DNA of 35,483 bases from an uncultured Fusobacteriaceae bacterium (GTDB lineage: Bacteria > Fusobacteriota > Fusobacteriia > Fusobacteriales > Fusobacteriaceae), in the NCBI GenBank assembly GCA_947038515.1, contig CAMQWJ010000017.1, forward strand, positions 1 through 35,483. The letters run 5' to 3'. A model generated the notes under the pieces. It saw nothing but the letters and a program-made list of their open reading frames with translations. It was not told the origin of the DNA and searched no databases. Position numbers and translations under genes: made by a program. Shown piece after piece: positions 27,078-34,022 of the stretch; the first letter of the stretch is position 1; the number at the start of each line of letters is the position of its first letter.

Positions 27078-28475
27078 TTATAAAGAAATTTTACTAGTTT
27101 TTTCTCTAAAGTATCTTCTATAAATAACAACTATAACAATGATAGCTTCAAGCGTCCATTGAAGACATATGATCCACCATAAAAAAGTTAGAGAAGATTT
27201 TTTATAGTAAATAAAATAAGTTATTAAAGGAAGTCTTACACACCAGTTACAAAAAAGAACAATAAACATAGGAGTTTTTGTATCTCCACTACCCTTTAAT
27301 CCCCCTTGTAACACCATAGCTATTGCAGTAGAAACTTGAGCAAAAGCTGCAATTTTAAGACATTGAGCTCCTAAATTAATAACTGTTTCTAGTCCTGGGG
27401 TAGAAGCTTTTTGAGAAGGATCTAAAAAAACCTCTATAAAGAAAGTTGGTGTGAAATAAAAAAATAATCCAGGTATAGACATTAATAATATTGCTATAAT
27501 TGTTGAATAAAAGAGGTATTGTTTAACTTTAGGAATATTATTTTGTCCAATACTAAAACCAACAAGAGTATTACAAGCAACAGCAACACCATATCCTGGC
27601 ATAATAGAAAGTCCTTCAATTGCAAGAGTAATTTGATTAGCAGCAAATGAAACACTACCAAGAGCCATTACCATTGAAACAGCAATAAGTCGTCCAACTC
27701 TAAAAGCAGCCTCTTGTAGAGTTGCAGGAAGTGAAATTTTTAAAAGTTCTTTTAATTCAGAAAAATTATTTTTATAAAATAAAAATCTATATGATACTGG
27801 GAATGGAAGTCTCTTAGTTTGAGATAAAATAAAGAAAAATCCAAAAATATTTGCTAAAAGAGTTGAAATAGCAGCACCTGCAACACCAAATTCAGGGAAT
27901 CCAAATTTTCCAAAAATCAATAAGTAGTTAAAAGTAATATTAACTACATTAATGATACCAGCTGTTAAAAGTGGTACTTTAGTATTTTGAAACCCTATAA
28001 AAACACTAGTTAAAGTATTTCGCATAACATTGAAAAAAATAATGAAAGAGCAAATTTTAAAATAAGTAGTCCCTAATCTTAAAACTTCTCCTTGAGCTTT
28101 GTTTAAAGAAAGAATATCTTTTGCAAAAAAGAAGAAAAAAAGAGTGATAATTATGGAAATAAAAAAAGCAATTTTAAGACCTAAATTGGTAATATTTTCT
28201 ATTTTTTCAGATTGTCCACTTCCAAGAAGTCTTGAAATAAGTGAAGTTATTCCAATACAAAGTCCCATTGTTATAAAAACATTTGTAAAAGTAAAGAAAA
28301 TTTCAGAAGAAATTCCAACTGCAGAAACAGCAGTATGTCCACCGTAGCGACCTACCATAGCAGTATCTGCGAGCCAAATCACCATAAAAAGTGACATTTC
28401 ACCAACAACAGGAAGAGCCAATTTTAAAATTCTAGGTATTGTTACCTTAGCTTCATTAAAATCGAAAATACTCAT
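27078..28475 (-). CDS. MATE-family multidrug/cation efflux protein
   Basis: A 465-residue inner-membrane protein with about 12 membrane segments in two six-helix halves. The first helix carries ALPVVGEMSLFMVIWLADTAMVGRYGG, the usual MATE opening. NorM/DinF-type proteins exchange Na+ or H+ for cationic drugs; the substrate cannot be told. The ATG at 28475 follows directly on the stop of the 74-residue gene (TAAAATG) with a GGA-rich stretch before it; a longer TTG start at 28505 would overlap that gene. It is the last gene of the minus-strand group. Confidence 0.9.
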   Translation of the reverse strand: MSIFDFNEAKVTIPRILKLALPVVGEMSLFMVIWLADTAMVGRYGGHTAVSAVGISSEIFFTFTNVFITMGLCIGITSLISRLLGSGQSEKIENITNLGLKIAFFISIIITLFFFFFAKDILSLNKAQGEVLRLGTTYFKICSFIIFFNVMRNTLTSVFIGFQNTKVPLLTAGIINVVNITFNYLLIFGKFGFPEFGVAGAAISTLLANIFGFFFILSQTKRLPFPVSYRFLFYKNNFSELKELLKISLPATLQEAAFRVGRLIAVSMVMALGSVSFAANQITLAIEGLSIMPGYGVAVACNTLVGFSIGQNNIPKVKQYLFYSTIIAILLMSIPGLFFYFTPTFFIEVFLDPSQKASTPGLETVINLGAQCLKIAAFAQVSTAIAMVLQGGLKGSGDTKTPMFIVLFCNWCVRLPLITYFIYYKKSSLTFLWWIICLQWTLEAIIVIVVIYRRYFREKTSKISL

Positions 28476-28476
28476 T

Positions 28477-28701
28477 TTATTCCATATCCAGTTTTGCTTT
28501 TTCAAATCTCTTTTTTAAATCATTAAGTCTCTTTTTAGAAAAATCTTCTTGCTTTTTAAAATTTCCTTCTGTTTCATCTCGTCCATATTCTTTTCGGTAT
28601 TTTTCATGGTTTTCAAGAAGAGTGGCGTGTATACGTTCAAAGTTATGGTAATCTCTTTCTGCATTATTAAAAATTTGTTTTTTTGATAATCTAGCCTTCA
28701 T
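28477..28701 (-). CDS. Small charged coiled-coil protein of unknown function
   Basis: A 74-residue soluble protein, highly charged, with a heptad-like helical pattern (FERIHATLLENHEKY; KKRLNDLKKRFEKAKLDME). No family is recognised. A strong GGGGGAGG site lies before its ATG. Its stop is one nt from the MATE start, so the two are translationally linked; it might act with the transporter, but it may also be an unrelated small gene. Confidence 0.6.
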   Translation of the reverse strand: MKARLSKKQIFNNAERDYHNFERIHATLLENHEKYRKEYGRDETEGNFKKQEDFSKKRLNDLKKRFEKAKLDME

Positions 28702-28722
28702 AATTCCTCCCCCTTATAAAAA

Positions 28723-28765
28723 ATATTAAAAAAAGAATTCCCCTTGTAAAAACAAAGTGAATTCT
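28723..28765 (-). terminator. Hairpin with U-run between BCCT gene and the small gene
   Basis: On the minus strand AGAATTC (28765-28759) and GAATTCT (28740-28734) pair, with an inner CTTTGT/ACAAG. A run of seven T then T-rich sequence follows. It should terminate the BCCT transcript, and also sits 11 nt after a possible promoter start, so it could act as a leader attenuator for the next genes. Confidence 0.6.
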
Positions 28766-28782
28766 ATTACTTATTTTTGTTT

Positions 28783-28811
28783 ATTATAACACGAATGAAT
28801 TGTGTCGTAAA
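28783..28811 (-). promoter_or_regulatory. Possible promoter for the small-protein/MATE pair
   Basis: On the minus strand TTTACG (28811-28806), 17-nt spacer, TATAAT (28788-28783). It lies before the U-run hairpin, so transcripts would meet it at once. Confidence 0.45.
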
Positions 28812-28841
28812 GAGATTTGTTAAATAAAATATTATAAAATT

Positions 28842-30323
28842 TTAAATTTTTTCTTTTTGTAATTCTTTATAAAAAGAGAATACACAAAGGATCATAATGA
28901 AAGAAAAAGGGAATGCAAGTGTTATAGAAGCTGTCTGTAACATTTGTAAACCATTTTTACTACCAATCATAAGAGAAAGAGCAAAACCAGCTTGTAATAA
29001 AGCCCAAATTATTTTTTTCTTATTTGAGGGATTCAAATCACCATCAGAAGATAAAATACCAAGAACAAAAGTTGCTGAATTTGCTGAAGTCACAAAGAAT
29101 GTAAAGAGTAAAACTATTGTGAAAACACTAACTAAAGCTCCAAATGGAAAATGTTCCATTACAACAAAATATGCAGTAGGAGTAGAGACAATAGCTTCTT
29201 TCATAACAGATAAAGGAGAATTAATAGCTATACGACCAAAAATTGAAAACCAAACAAATGATACCAAAGCAGGAGCTAATAAAACACCTGTGATAAACTC
29301 TTTAATTGTTCGCCCTCTTGAAATTCTAGCTATGAAAAGTCCTGTGAATGGTGCCCAAGCAATGAACCAAGCCCAGTAAAAAAGTGTCCAAGTTCCATAC
29401 CAATTATTATCTTCAAAAGCACCAATAGAAAAGGTGTTAGGAATAATATTAGAAATATAGATTCCTATACCATCAATGAAGGTTTTAAGAATATCAACTG
29501 TTGGACCAACTGAGAAACAAAAAATTAATAAAATTATTGATAAATAAATATTTAAATTTGAAATTAATTTTATACCTTTTTCTAACGGTGTAGAAACAGA
29601 AATGATTACAATAATAGTTGTAATTAAAACTATTATTATTTGTATAAAAGAAGAATTCGGTATGTCAAAGATATAGTTTAAACCACTATTTATTTGGTAA
29701 GTTCCTAAACCAAGTGAGGTAGCAATTCCTGCAACTGTAGCAATAATAGTTAAAATGTCAATACTTTTTCCTAAAATAGTTTTTCCAAAATTTTCACCAA
29801 ATAGAGGAATAAGTAAAGAACTAATTAAACCTTTTTGATCTTTTCTAAATTGCATATATGCAAGTGCCATACCAATAGTAGAATAAGCAGCCCAAGGGTG
29901 GACCCCCCAGTGTAAAAAAGATTTATTAAAAGCAAAAATGGCTGCTTCTCTGCTTCCAGAGACTGCATTTAAAGGATTTAGAAAATAATTTAAAGGTTCA
30001 GCAACTCCCCAAAAAATTAATCCAACTCCCATTCCTGCAGAAAAAAGCATTGAAAACCAAGAAAACATTGAGTATTCAGGTTTTTCATCATCTTTTCCTA
30101 ATTTTATATTTTTGAATCTACTAAAATATGCTATCCATACAGAAAAAGAAAGAAAAATTGCCATGGATAAAACATAGAACCATCCAAACTGTTTAGAAAT
30201 AGTAGCAAAAAGCCAGTTTGAAATATTTTCAAAAGCTAAAGGGGATAATAATCCCCATAAAACTATAGCTAAAGAAATACTTATTGAGACAAAAAAAACT
30301 GTATTACTATATTTTTTATTCAT
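28842..30323 (-). CDS. BCCT-family transporter (betaine/choline/carnitine)
   Basis: A 493-residue inner-membrane carrier with 12 membrane segments. Family marks: GMGVGLIFWGVAEPLNYFL in helix 3 and the Trp-rich signature (TWTLFYWAWFIAWAPFTGLF) followed by RISRGRTIKEF. BCCT proteins import quaternary ammonium compounds. The start at 30323 has a strong GGAGGGGG site; a longer start at 30365 lacks one. It is 81 nt downstream of grdH on the same strand. The genes before it reduce betaine or sarcosine, so it probably delivers that substrate. Long cytoplasmic tails typical of osmosensing BetP are absent, consistent with a nutritional role. Confidence 0.93.
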   Translation of the reverse strand: MNKKYSNTVFFVSISISLAIVLWGLLSPLAFENISNWLFATISKQFGWFYVLSMAIFLSFSVWIAYFSRFKNIKLGKDDEKPEYSMFSWFSMLFSAGMGVGLIFWGVAEPLNYFLNPLNAVSGSREAAIFAFNKSFLHWGVHPWAAYSTIGMALAYMQFRKDQKGLISSLLIPLFGENFGKTILGKSIDILTIIATVAGIATSLGLGTYQINSGLNYIFDIPNSSFIQIIIVLITTIIVIISVSTPLEKGIKLISNLNIYLSIILLIFCFSVGPTVDILKTFIDGIGIYISNIIPNTFSIGAFEDNNWYGTWTLFYWAWFIAWAPFTGLFIARISRGRTIKEFITGVLLAPALVSFVWFSIFGRIAINSPLSVMKEAIVSTPTAYFVVMEHFPFGALVSVFTIVLLFTFFVTSANSATFVLGILSSDGDLNPSNKKKIIWALLQAGFALSLMIGSKNGLQMLQTASITLAFPFSFIMILCVFSFYKELQKEKI

Positions 30324-30404
30324 TATTTCCCCCTCCATTAATAACTGGTAATAATTTAAAGGCATTGTATATTTTGATTTTATAATGATTAAAAATAATA
30401 TTAA

Positions 30405-31712
30405 TTAGATTTTAACAGTGAATATAGTTTGTTCTTTAATATCTTTAGTTAAGCTATCAAGAGCAACACCGACTCTGTGATATCTCAGTTTCCATTGCTC
30501 CGCTAGAGAAGTATTTGGGTCTCCTAAAGGATAAGGAATGGAAATAGTAGGAACTATCCTGTTTGATCCAACACTTTTGGCAACAGGAATTAGGTTTGCC
30601 AGATGAACAATTGGTAACCCAGATTTTTCTATTGTTTTGACCATCGTTGCACCGCAACGAGTACAAGTTCCTCAAGTGGAAGTCATTATTACTCCGTCGA
30701 CTTTATTTTTTGTTAAATGAACAAGTATTTCTTCAGCCATTCTTTTAGCTTCGGCTTCAGTAGTTCCAGTTCCAACTGTTGTATAAAAATAATCATCAAC
30801 TGAACCAATTTTTGATTCTTTTTCATAAGCTCTAAGAGCATCTAATGGAACACATATATCAGGATTTTTATCTACTGCAGCAGGGTCAAATCCAGCATGT
30901 ATAGTTTTGTAAATTATTGGTTCTAGAGATTCTGAATTACTTATATCATACATTCCCCATCTTGTTGCAGAAGCTGATTGTATTCTGTCAGGATTATCAG
31001 ATGGAACAACTCCACCAGTGGTGATAATAGCAATTTTAGCAGTTTTTAAATCTTTAATAGGTGCAGCAATTGGAACTGTTTCCAATTCAGGAATAGGAAG
31101 TTGAGTTATAAACTCTTCATTAGAAAGTTTTTGTAGAAGCATTTTAACAGCACGTGAAGCACCAGTTTCACTTCCTAAAACTTGATATCTTATCCCTTGA
31201 CCAAAGTAGTTTTCCTCTTCAGCTGAATAAAGTTTTTCATTGCTTGTCATTTTATTTACATAATCTGTTATAGTTTGAATATCTTTTTTCATAGAAACAG
31301 CACTTCTGTTTCCTTTAAAAATAACAAATTCTTTTTTGAAAAGTTGTACTCCAGGATTTTCTACATGCATAGATGAGAAAATAGGAATATTATATTTTTC
31401 TTTAATTGCCTTTCCTATTGTTCCACATGCCACTCCATATCGTCCAGCTTGAAAAGCAGGACCTGCAAATAGAAAATCAACTTCTAAATCTTTAATAAGA
31501 TCAAATATAATTTTTAATGCTTCATCAGTATTAGAACACATAAAATTATCACCACAAACGATAGTATGAGTAATTTCAATATCTTTTAAATTTTTTGCGA
31601 ACATTAATCCAGGTCCAACAACCCCTTCTCTTAACTCAGGTGGAAAATCTGCTTTTTCTTCTCCCCCTATTCCTGCAAAAAATTGATTAATATAAAGAAT
31701 TCCTTTTTTCAT
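30405..31712 (-). CDS. grdH: Selenocysteine-containing component B subunit of betaine (or sarcosine) reductase
   Basis: A 435-residue GrdB/GrdF/GrdH-family protein, translated through an in-frame UGA (30672-30674, minus strand) at residue 347 as selenocysteine. The motif around it is STUGTCTRCGATM, with U347, C350 and C353, as in all GrdB-type proteins. The reading frame continues 89 residues to 30405, with homology on both sides, so this is not a pseudogene or a two-gene split. A SECIS-like hairpin lies at 30644-30660. The Sec attacks the substrate's C-N bond, forming a Se-carboxymethyl intermediate on GrdA. The BCCT neighbour favours betaine (GrdH) over sarcosine (GrdF). It starts 11 nt after the GrdE-like gene. 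Confidence 0.88.
30644..30660 (-). promoter_or_regulatory. SECIS-like hairpin for selenocysteine insertion
   Basis: On the minus strand a 7-bp perfect stem (TCGTTGC and GCAACGA) with loop GGT begins 11 nt after the UGA codon. This distance and the GU in the tip fit bacterial SECIS elements recognised by SelB. It is also coding sequence (the TRCGATM stretch). Confidence 0.8.
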
Positions 31713-31723
31713 AAAATACCTCC

Positions 31724-33049
31724 TTAAAATTCTTTGACAGTTTTAGTAGACCAACCAACAACCATGTCTCCACAGAACATACAGTTGTTTTCAATAAGAA
31801 TAGAGCCATCTTCTCTAACAGAAGGTCCTAATTTTTCATCCCCTTCCCAACCTCCAGAAAGGCCATCTCTTCCTATAGAAGCAAGTTCACCTATAACCTC
31901 ATCCATAGGAGGTAATTCTAAGAGTTGAGAAACATTTCCACAAGAAACAATAGCATTAGCTTTTATATCTAAAGCAACTAATGGTTGAGATCGTCCATCT
32001 CTTCCAGTACATTCATTAGTAATTCCAACTGTTTTAACTCCAGCATCTTCTAAAGCTACAAAACAAGCTATAAAATCTGCGTCAGGATTACCGTATCCTT
32101 CTTCTGCAAGAATAGCACTGTCAGCTCCTAGAGATTTAGCTATTTGAGCAACATATATAGCAGCTCTATTTTTTTGTTCTAGGGATACATTTAAGTTAGA
32201 CATAATAACACCTAAAAAATTAACTGTTTTACCATGTTCAGCATAAAGTCCTTTGATTGTAGGAGAATTTTGCATATCATAAGTTGACCATTTAGATGAA
32301 CATGGCATAAATGATCCACCAATAATAGAACCATCAAAAATTTCATTAGGATGCATAAAAGTAGGTAAAATTCTATTCATATCCCATCCATATAATAAAT
32401 CATTATATCCTAATTCTTCCATTTGTGATTGTGGCTGCATAATGTAGACAACACTAGGAAGTTTTTGAACTTTTTCTTCTCTTTTAGTGATTGGAGGTAG
32501 TTCAAAAGTCTCAACATCTTGAGGAACAAGTTCTTTTACTGTTGCCCCAATATATTCAGAAAGCTTCATTGTAGCCCATCTGATAGCTTTGTTTTTTTTC
32601 TGTTGCTCAAATCTTTCAAATTCTTCATCTGTATTAATTACAAGACATACATTGATAAGATTTGAATAATATGAATAATTAGCCCCTTCACCTGACATAT
32701 CAACTATTCCATCTCCAAAACTTCCCCAATGTTTTCCAACACCCATGATACTCATATTTTTAAGAGCATGAATAGTTCCTTCACCGCAAGAACTTAATTC
32801 ACCAGTGACACCTGGAAAAATTGCTCTACCATCAAGTCTTACTCGAGCTTCTATCGCTTCTTTAATAGGAACGATTCTTTTACTTTCACCAGGTCGAGCA
32901 ATAATAATATCAGAGAATATGATATGATCATCTTCATTAACAAGAGCAAGAGCTTCCTCTTTATTAATTGTTAAAATTTTGTTCGAGTAAAAACTTGTTT
33001 TTCCGAACTGAACATCTTCAACATAAAAATTACCAATTTCTAATTTCAT
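31724..33049 (-). CDS. grdI: GrdE/GrdG/GrdI-type proprotein of betaine (or sarcosine) reductase
   Basis: A 441-residue proprotein that supplies the pyruvoyl (carbonyl) subunit of component B, which forms a Schiff base with the substrate amine. In relatives the chain is cut before a cysteine around residue 242. The equivalent segment here is SFMPCSSKWSTYDMQNSPTIKGLY with Cys250, the likely cleavage site. GrdE-family marks GRAIFPGVTGELSSCGEG and IGRDGLSGGWEGDEKLGPSVREDGSILIE are also present. It is first in the minus-strand operon, with a consensus promoter and a palindromic operator candidate upstream. The choice of betaine over sarcosine again rests on the BCCT gene. Confidence 0.85.
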   Translation of the reverse strand: MKLEIGNFYVEDVQFGKTSFYSNKILTINKEEALALVNEDDHIIFSDIIIARPGESKRIVPIKEAIEARVRLDGRAIFPGVTGELSSCGEGTIHALKNMSIMGVGKHWGSFGDGIVDMSGEGANYSYYSNLINVCLVINTDEEFERFEQQKKNKAIRWATMKLSEYIGATVKELVPQDVETFELPPITKREEKVQKLPSVVYIMQPQSQMEELGYNDLLYGWDMNRILPTFMHPNEIFDGSIIGGSFMPCSSKWSTYDMQNSPTIKGLYAEHGKTVNFLGVIMSNLNVSLEQKNRAAIYVAQIAKSLGADSAILAEEGYGNPDADFIACFVALEDAGVKTVGITNECTGRDGRSQPLVALDIKANAIVSCGNVSQLLELPPMDEVIGELASIGRDGLSGGWEGDEKLGPSVREDGSILIENNCMFCGDMVVGWSTKTVKEF

Positions 33050-33076
33050 TCTTCACCTCTCTATTTAATTTTTTAC

Positions 33077-33088
33077 TAATCGCGATTA
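33077..33088. promoter_or_regulatory. Candidate operator: CG-centred palindrome in the grdI leader
   Basis: TAATCGCGATTA is a perfect 12-bp palindrome, starting a few nt downstream of the expected transcript start of the grd operon and upstream of its ribosome site. CGCG is rare in this AT-rich DNA. It is placed as a roadblock operator, possibly for the divergent TetR regulator. Confidence 0.5.
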
Positions 33089-33098
33089 TGTTAATGAG

Positions 33099-33127
33099 AG
33101 TATAGTTTATATAAAGACAAAAGTCAA
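33099..33127 (-). promoter_or_regulatory. Promoter of the grd operon
   Basis: On the minus strand TTGACT (33127-33122), 17-nt spacer, TATACT (33104-33099). Start of transcription would be about 33092, giving a leader of about 43 nt. Confidence 0.75.
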
Positions 33128-33167
33128 TTTTTTTTTTTAGTTTTTTAATTTTTTTTTGAAATTTTTT

Positions 33168-33210
33168 AATAATGAAGGTTTATTTTGATTGAAAAAATAA
33201 TGAAGGTTTA
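33168..33210 (+). repeat. Two 15-bp direct repeats upstream of the TetR gene
   Basis: AATAATGAAGGTTTA occurs at 33168-33182 and at 33196-33210, 28 nt apart start to start, each followed by similar T/A-rich sequence. A partial inverted copy (GATAAACTTT) follows at about 33229. They sit between the divergent grd operon and the TetR gene, so they could be regulator sites. Confidence 0.5.
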
Positions 33211-33274
33211 CTTTAATTAAAAAAAATGATAAACTTTAGAATAATGATAAATATAAAGAAAATGAGGTTTGTTT

Positions 33275-33952
33275 ATGAAGAGAAAATCAAATGAAGTTAA
33301 TGTGAAAAAAAAATTAATAGAAGCAACTACTCAACTAATAGATGAAGAGGGAGTAAAAGGTGTTTCAATAAGAAAAATAGCAAGTAAAGCGGGATATACA
33401 AGTGGAACAATATATTTATATTTTGAAAAAATTGAAGAATTAATTTTTTTATCTAGTTTAAAATATTTAAAACAATATAATGAAAATCTAGAAAGTTATG
33501 TTAAAAATGCTAAAAATAGTTATGAAGAAAATATTTTAGTATGGAGATTTTTTTGTGATTGTTCTTTTCAAGAGCCTGAAATATTTCATTCAATATTCTT
33601 TTCATCTTTTGAGTTCCAAACAAATAAAATAAATGAATATTATGAACTGAAAGATTTTTATAAAATTTTTCCAGAAGAAATTAAAGAGTTTTCTTCAAAA
33701 TTCTATCCTATGCTATTAAAATTAAGTTTAAAAGAAAGAAACAAATATCTTATAGGAAAAATGGTTAAAGATAAATATATATCTCCATCTCATATTTATT
33801 CCTTGAATCAAAGTCAAATTTTTATCTACAAAGGTTTTTTAGAACAGGCAATGAAAAGCAAAAATAAAAAAGAAAATGATAGGATAAAAAGAAGTTGTGT
33901 TCGAGCAATAGAGCAAATTTATAAGGCATATCTTCTTTCTGATTCTGAGTAA
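33275..33952 (+). CDS. TetR/AcrR-family transcriptional regulator
   Basis: A 225-residue regulator. The N-terminal helix-turn-helix (about 10-60) has the typical KKLIEATTQLIDEEGVKGVSIRKIA, GYTSGTIYLYFEKIEELI pattern. The C-terminal ligand domain is all-helical and divergent, so the inducer is unknown. The ATG at 33275 has GAGG 7 nt upstream; the in-frame TTG at 33269 is too close. It is divergent from the grd operon, with the shared 225-nt gap holding a palindrome and direct repeats; it is probably a local repressor that responds to the substrate or to a related compound. Confidence 0.85.
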   Translation: MKRKSNEVNVKKKLIEATTQLIDEEGVKGVSIRKIASKAGYTSGTIYLYFEKIEELIFLSSLKYLKQYNENLESYVKNAKNSYEENILVWRFFCDCSFQEPEIFHSIFFSSFEFQTNKINEYYELKDFYKIFPEEIKEFSSKFYPMLLKLSLKERNKYLIGKMVKDKYISPSHIYSLNQSQIFIYKGFLEQAMKSKNKKENDRIKRSCVRAIEQIYKAYLLSDSE

Positions 33953-34022
33953 AGAGATAATGAGGTTATAGTCAGAGGAATTCTAAAAAAATAATGTATA
34001 CTATAAAAAAAAGGAGATATAA

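Noticed and set aside
28897-29379. Plus-strand 160-residue open frame inside the BCCT gene
   Set aside because: It is antisense to a clear 12-helix transporter and has no ribosome site.
30672-30674. Nonsense mutation making grdH a pseudogene
   Set aside because: The UGA occupies the conserved Sec position, and a SECIS-like hairpin follows at the right distance.
30405-30675. A separate small gene beginning at MVKTIEKS downstream of grdH
   Set aside because: It is the C-terminal part of the Sec-containing GrdH; homology runs unbroken through the UGA.
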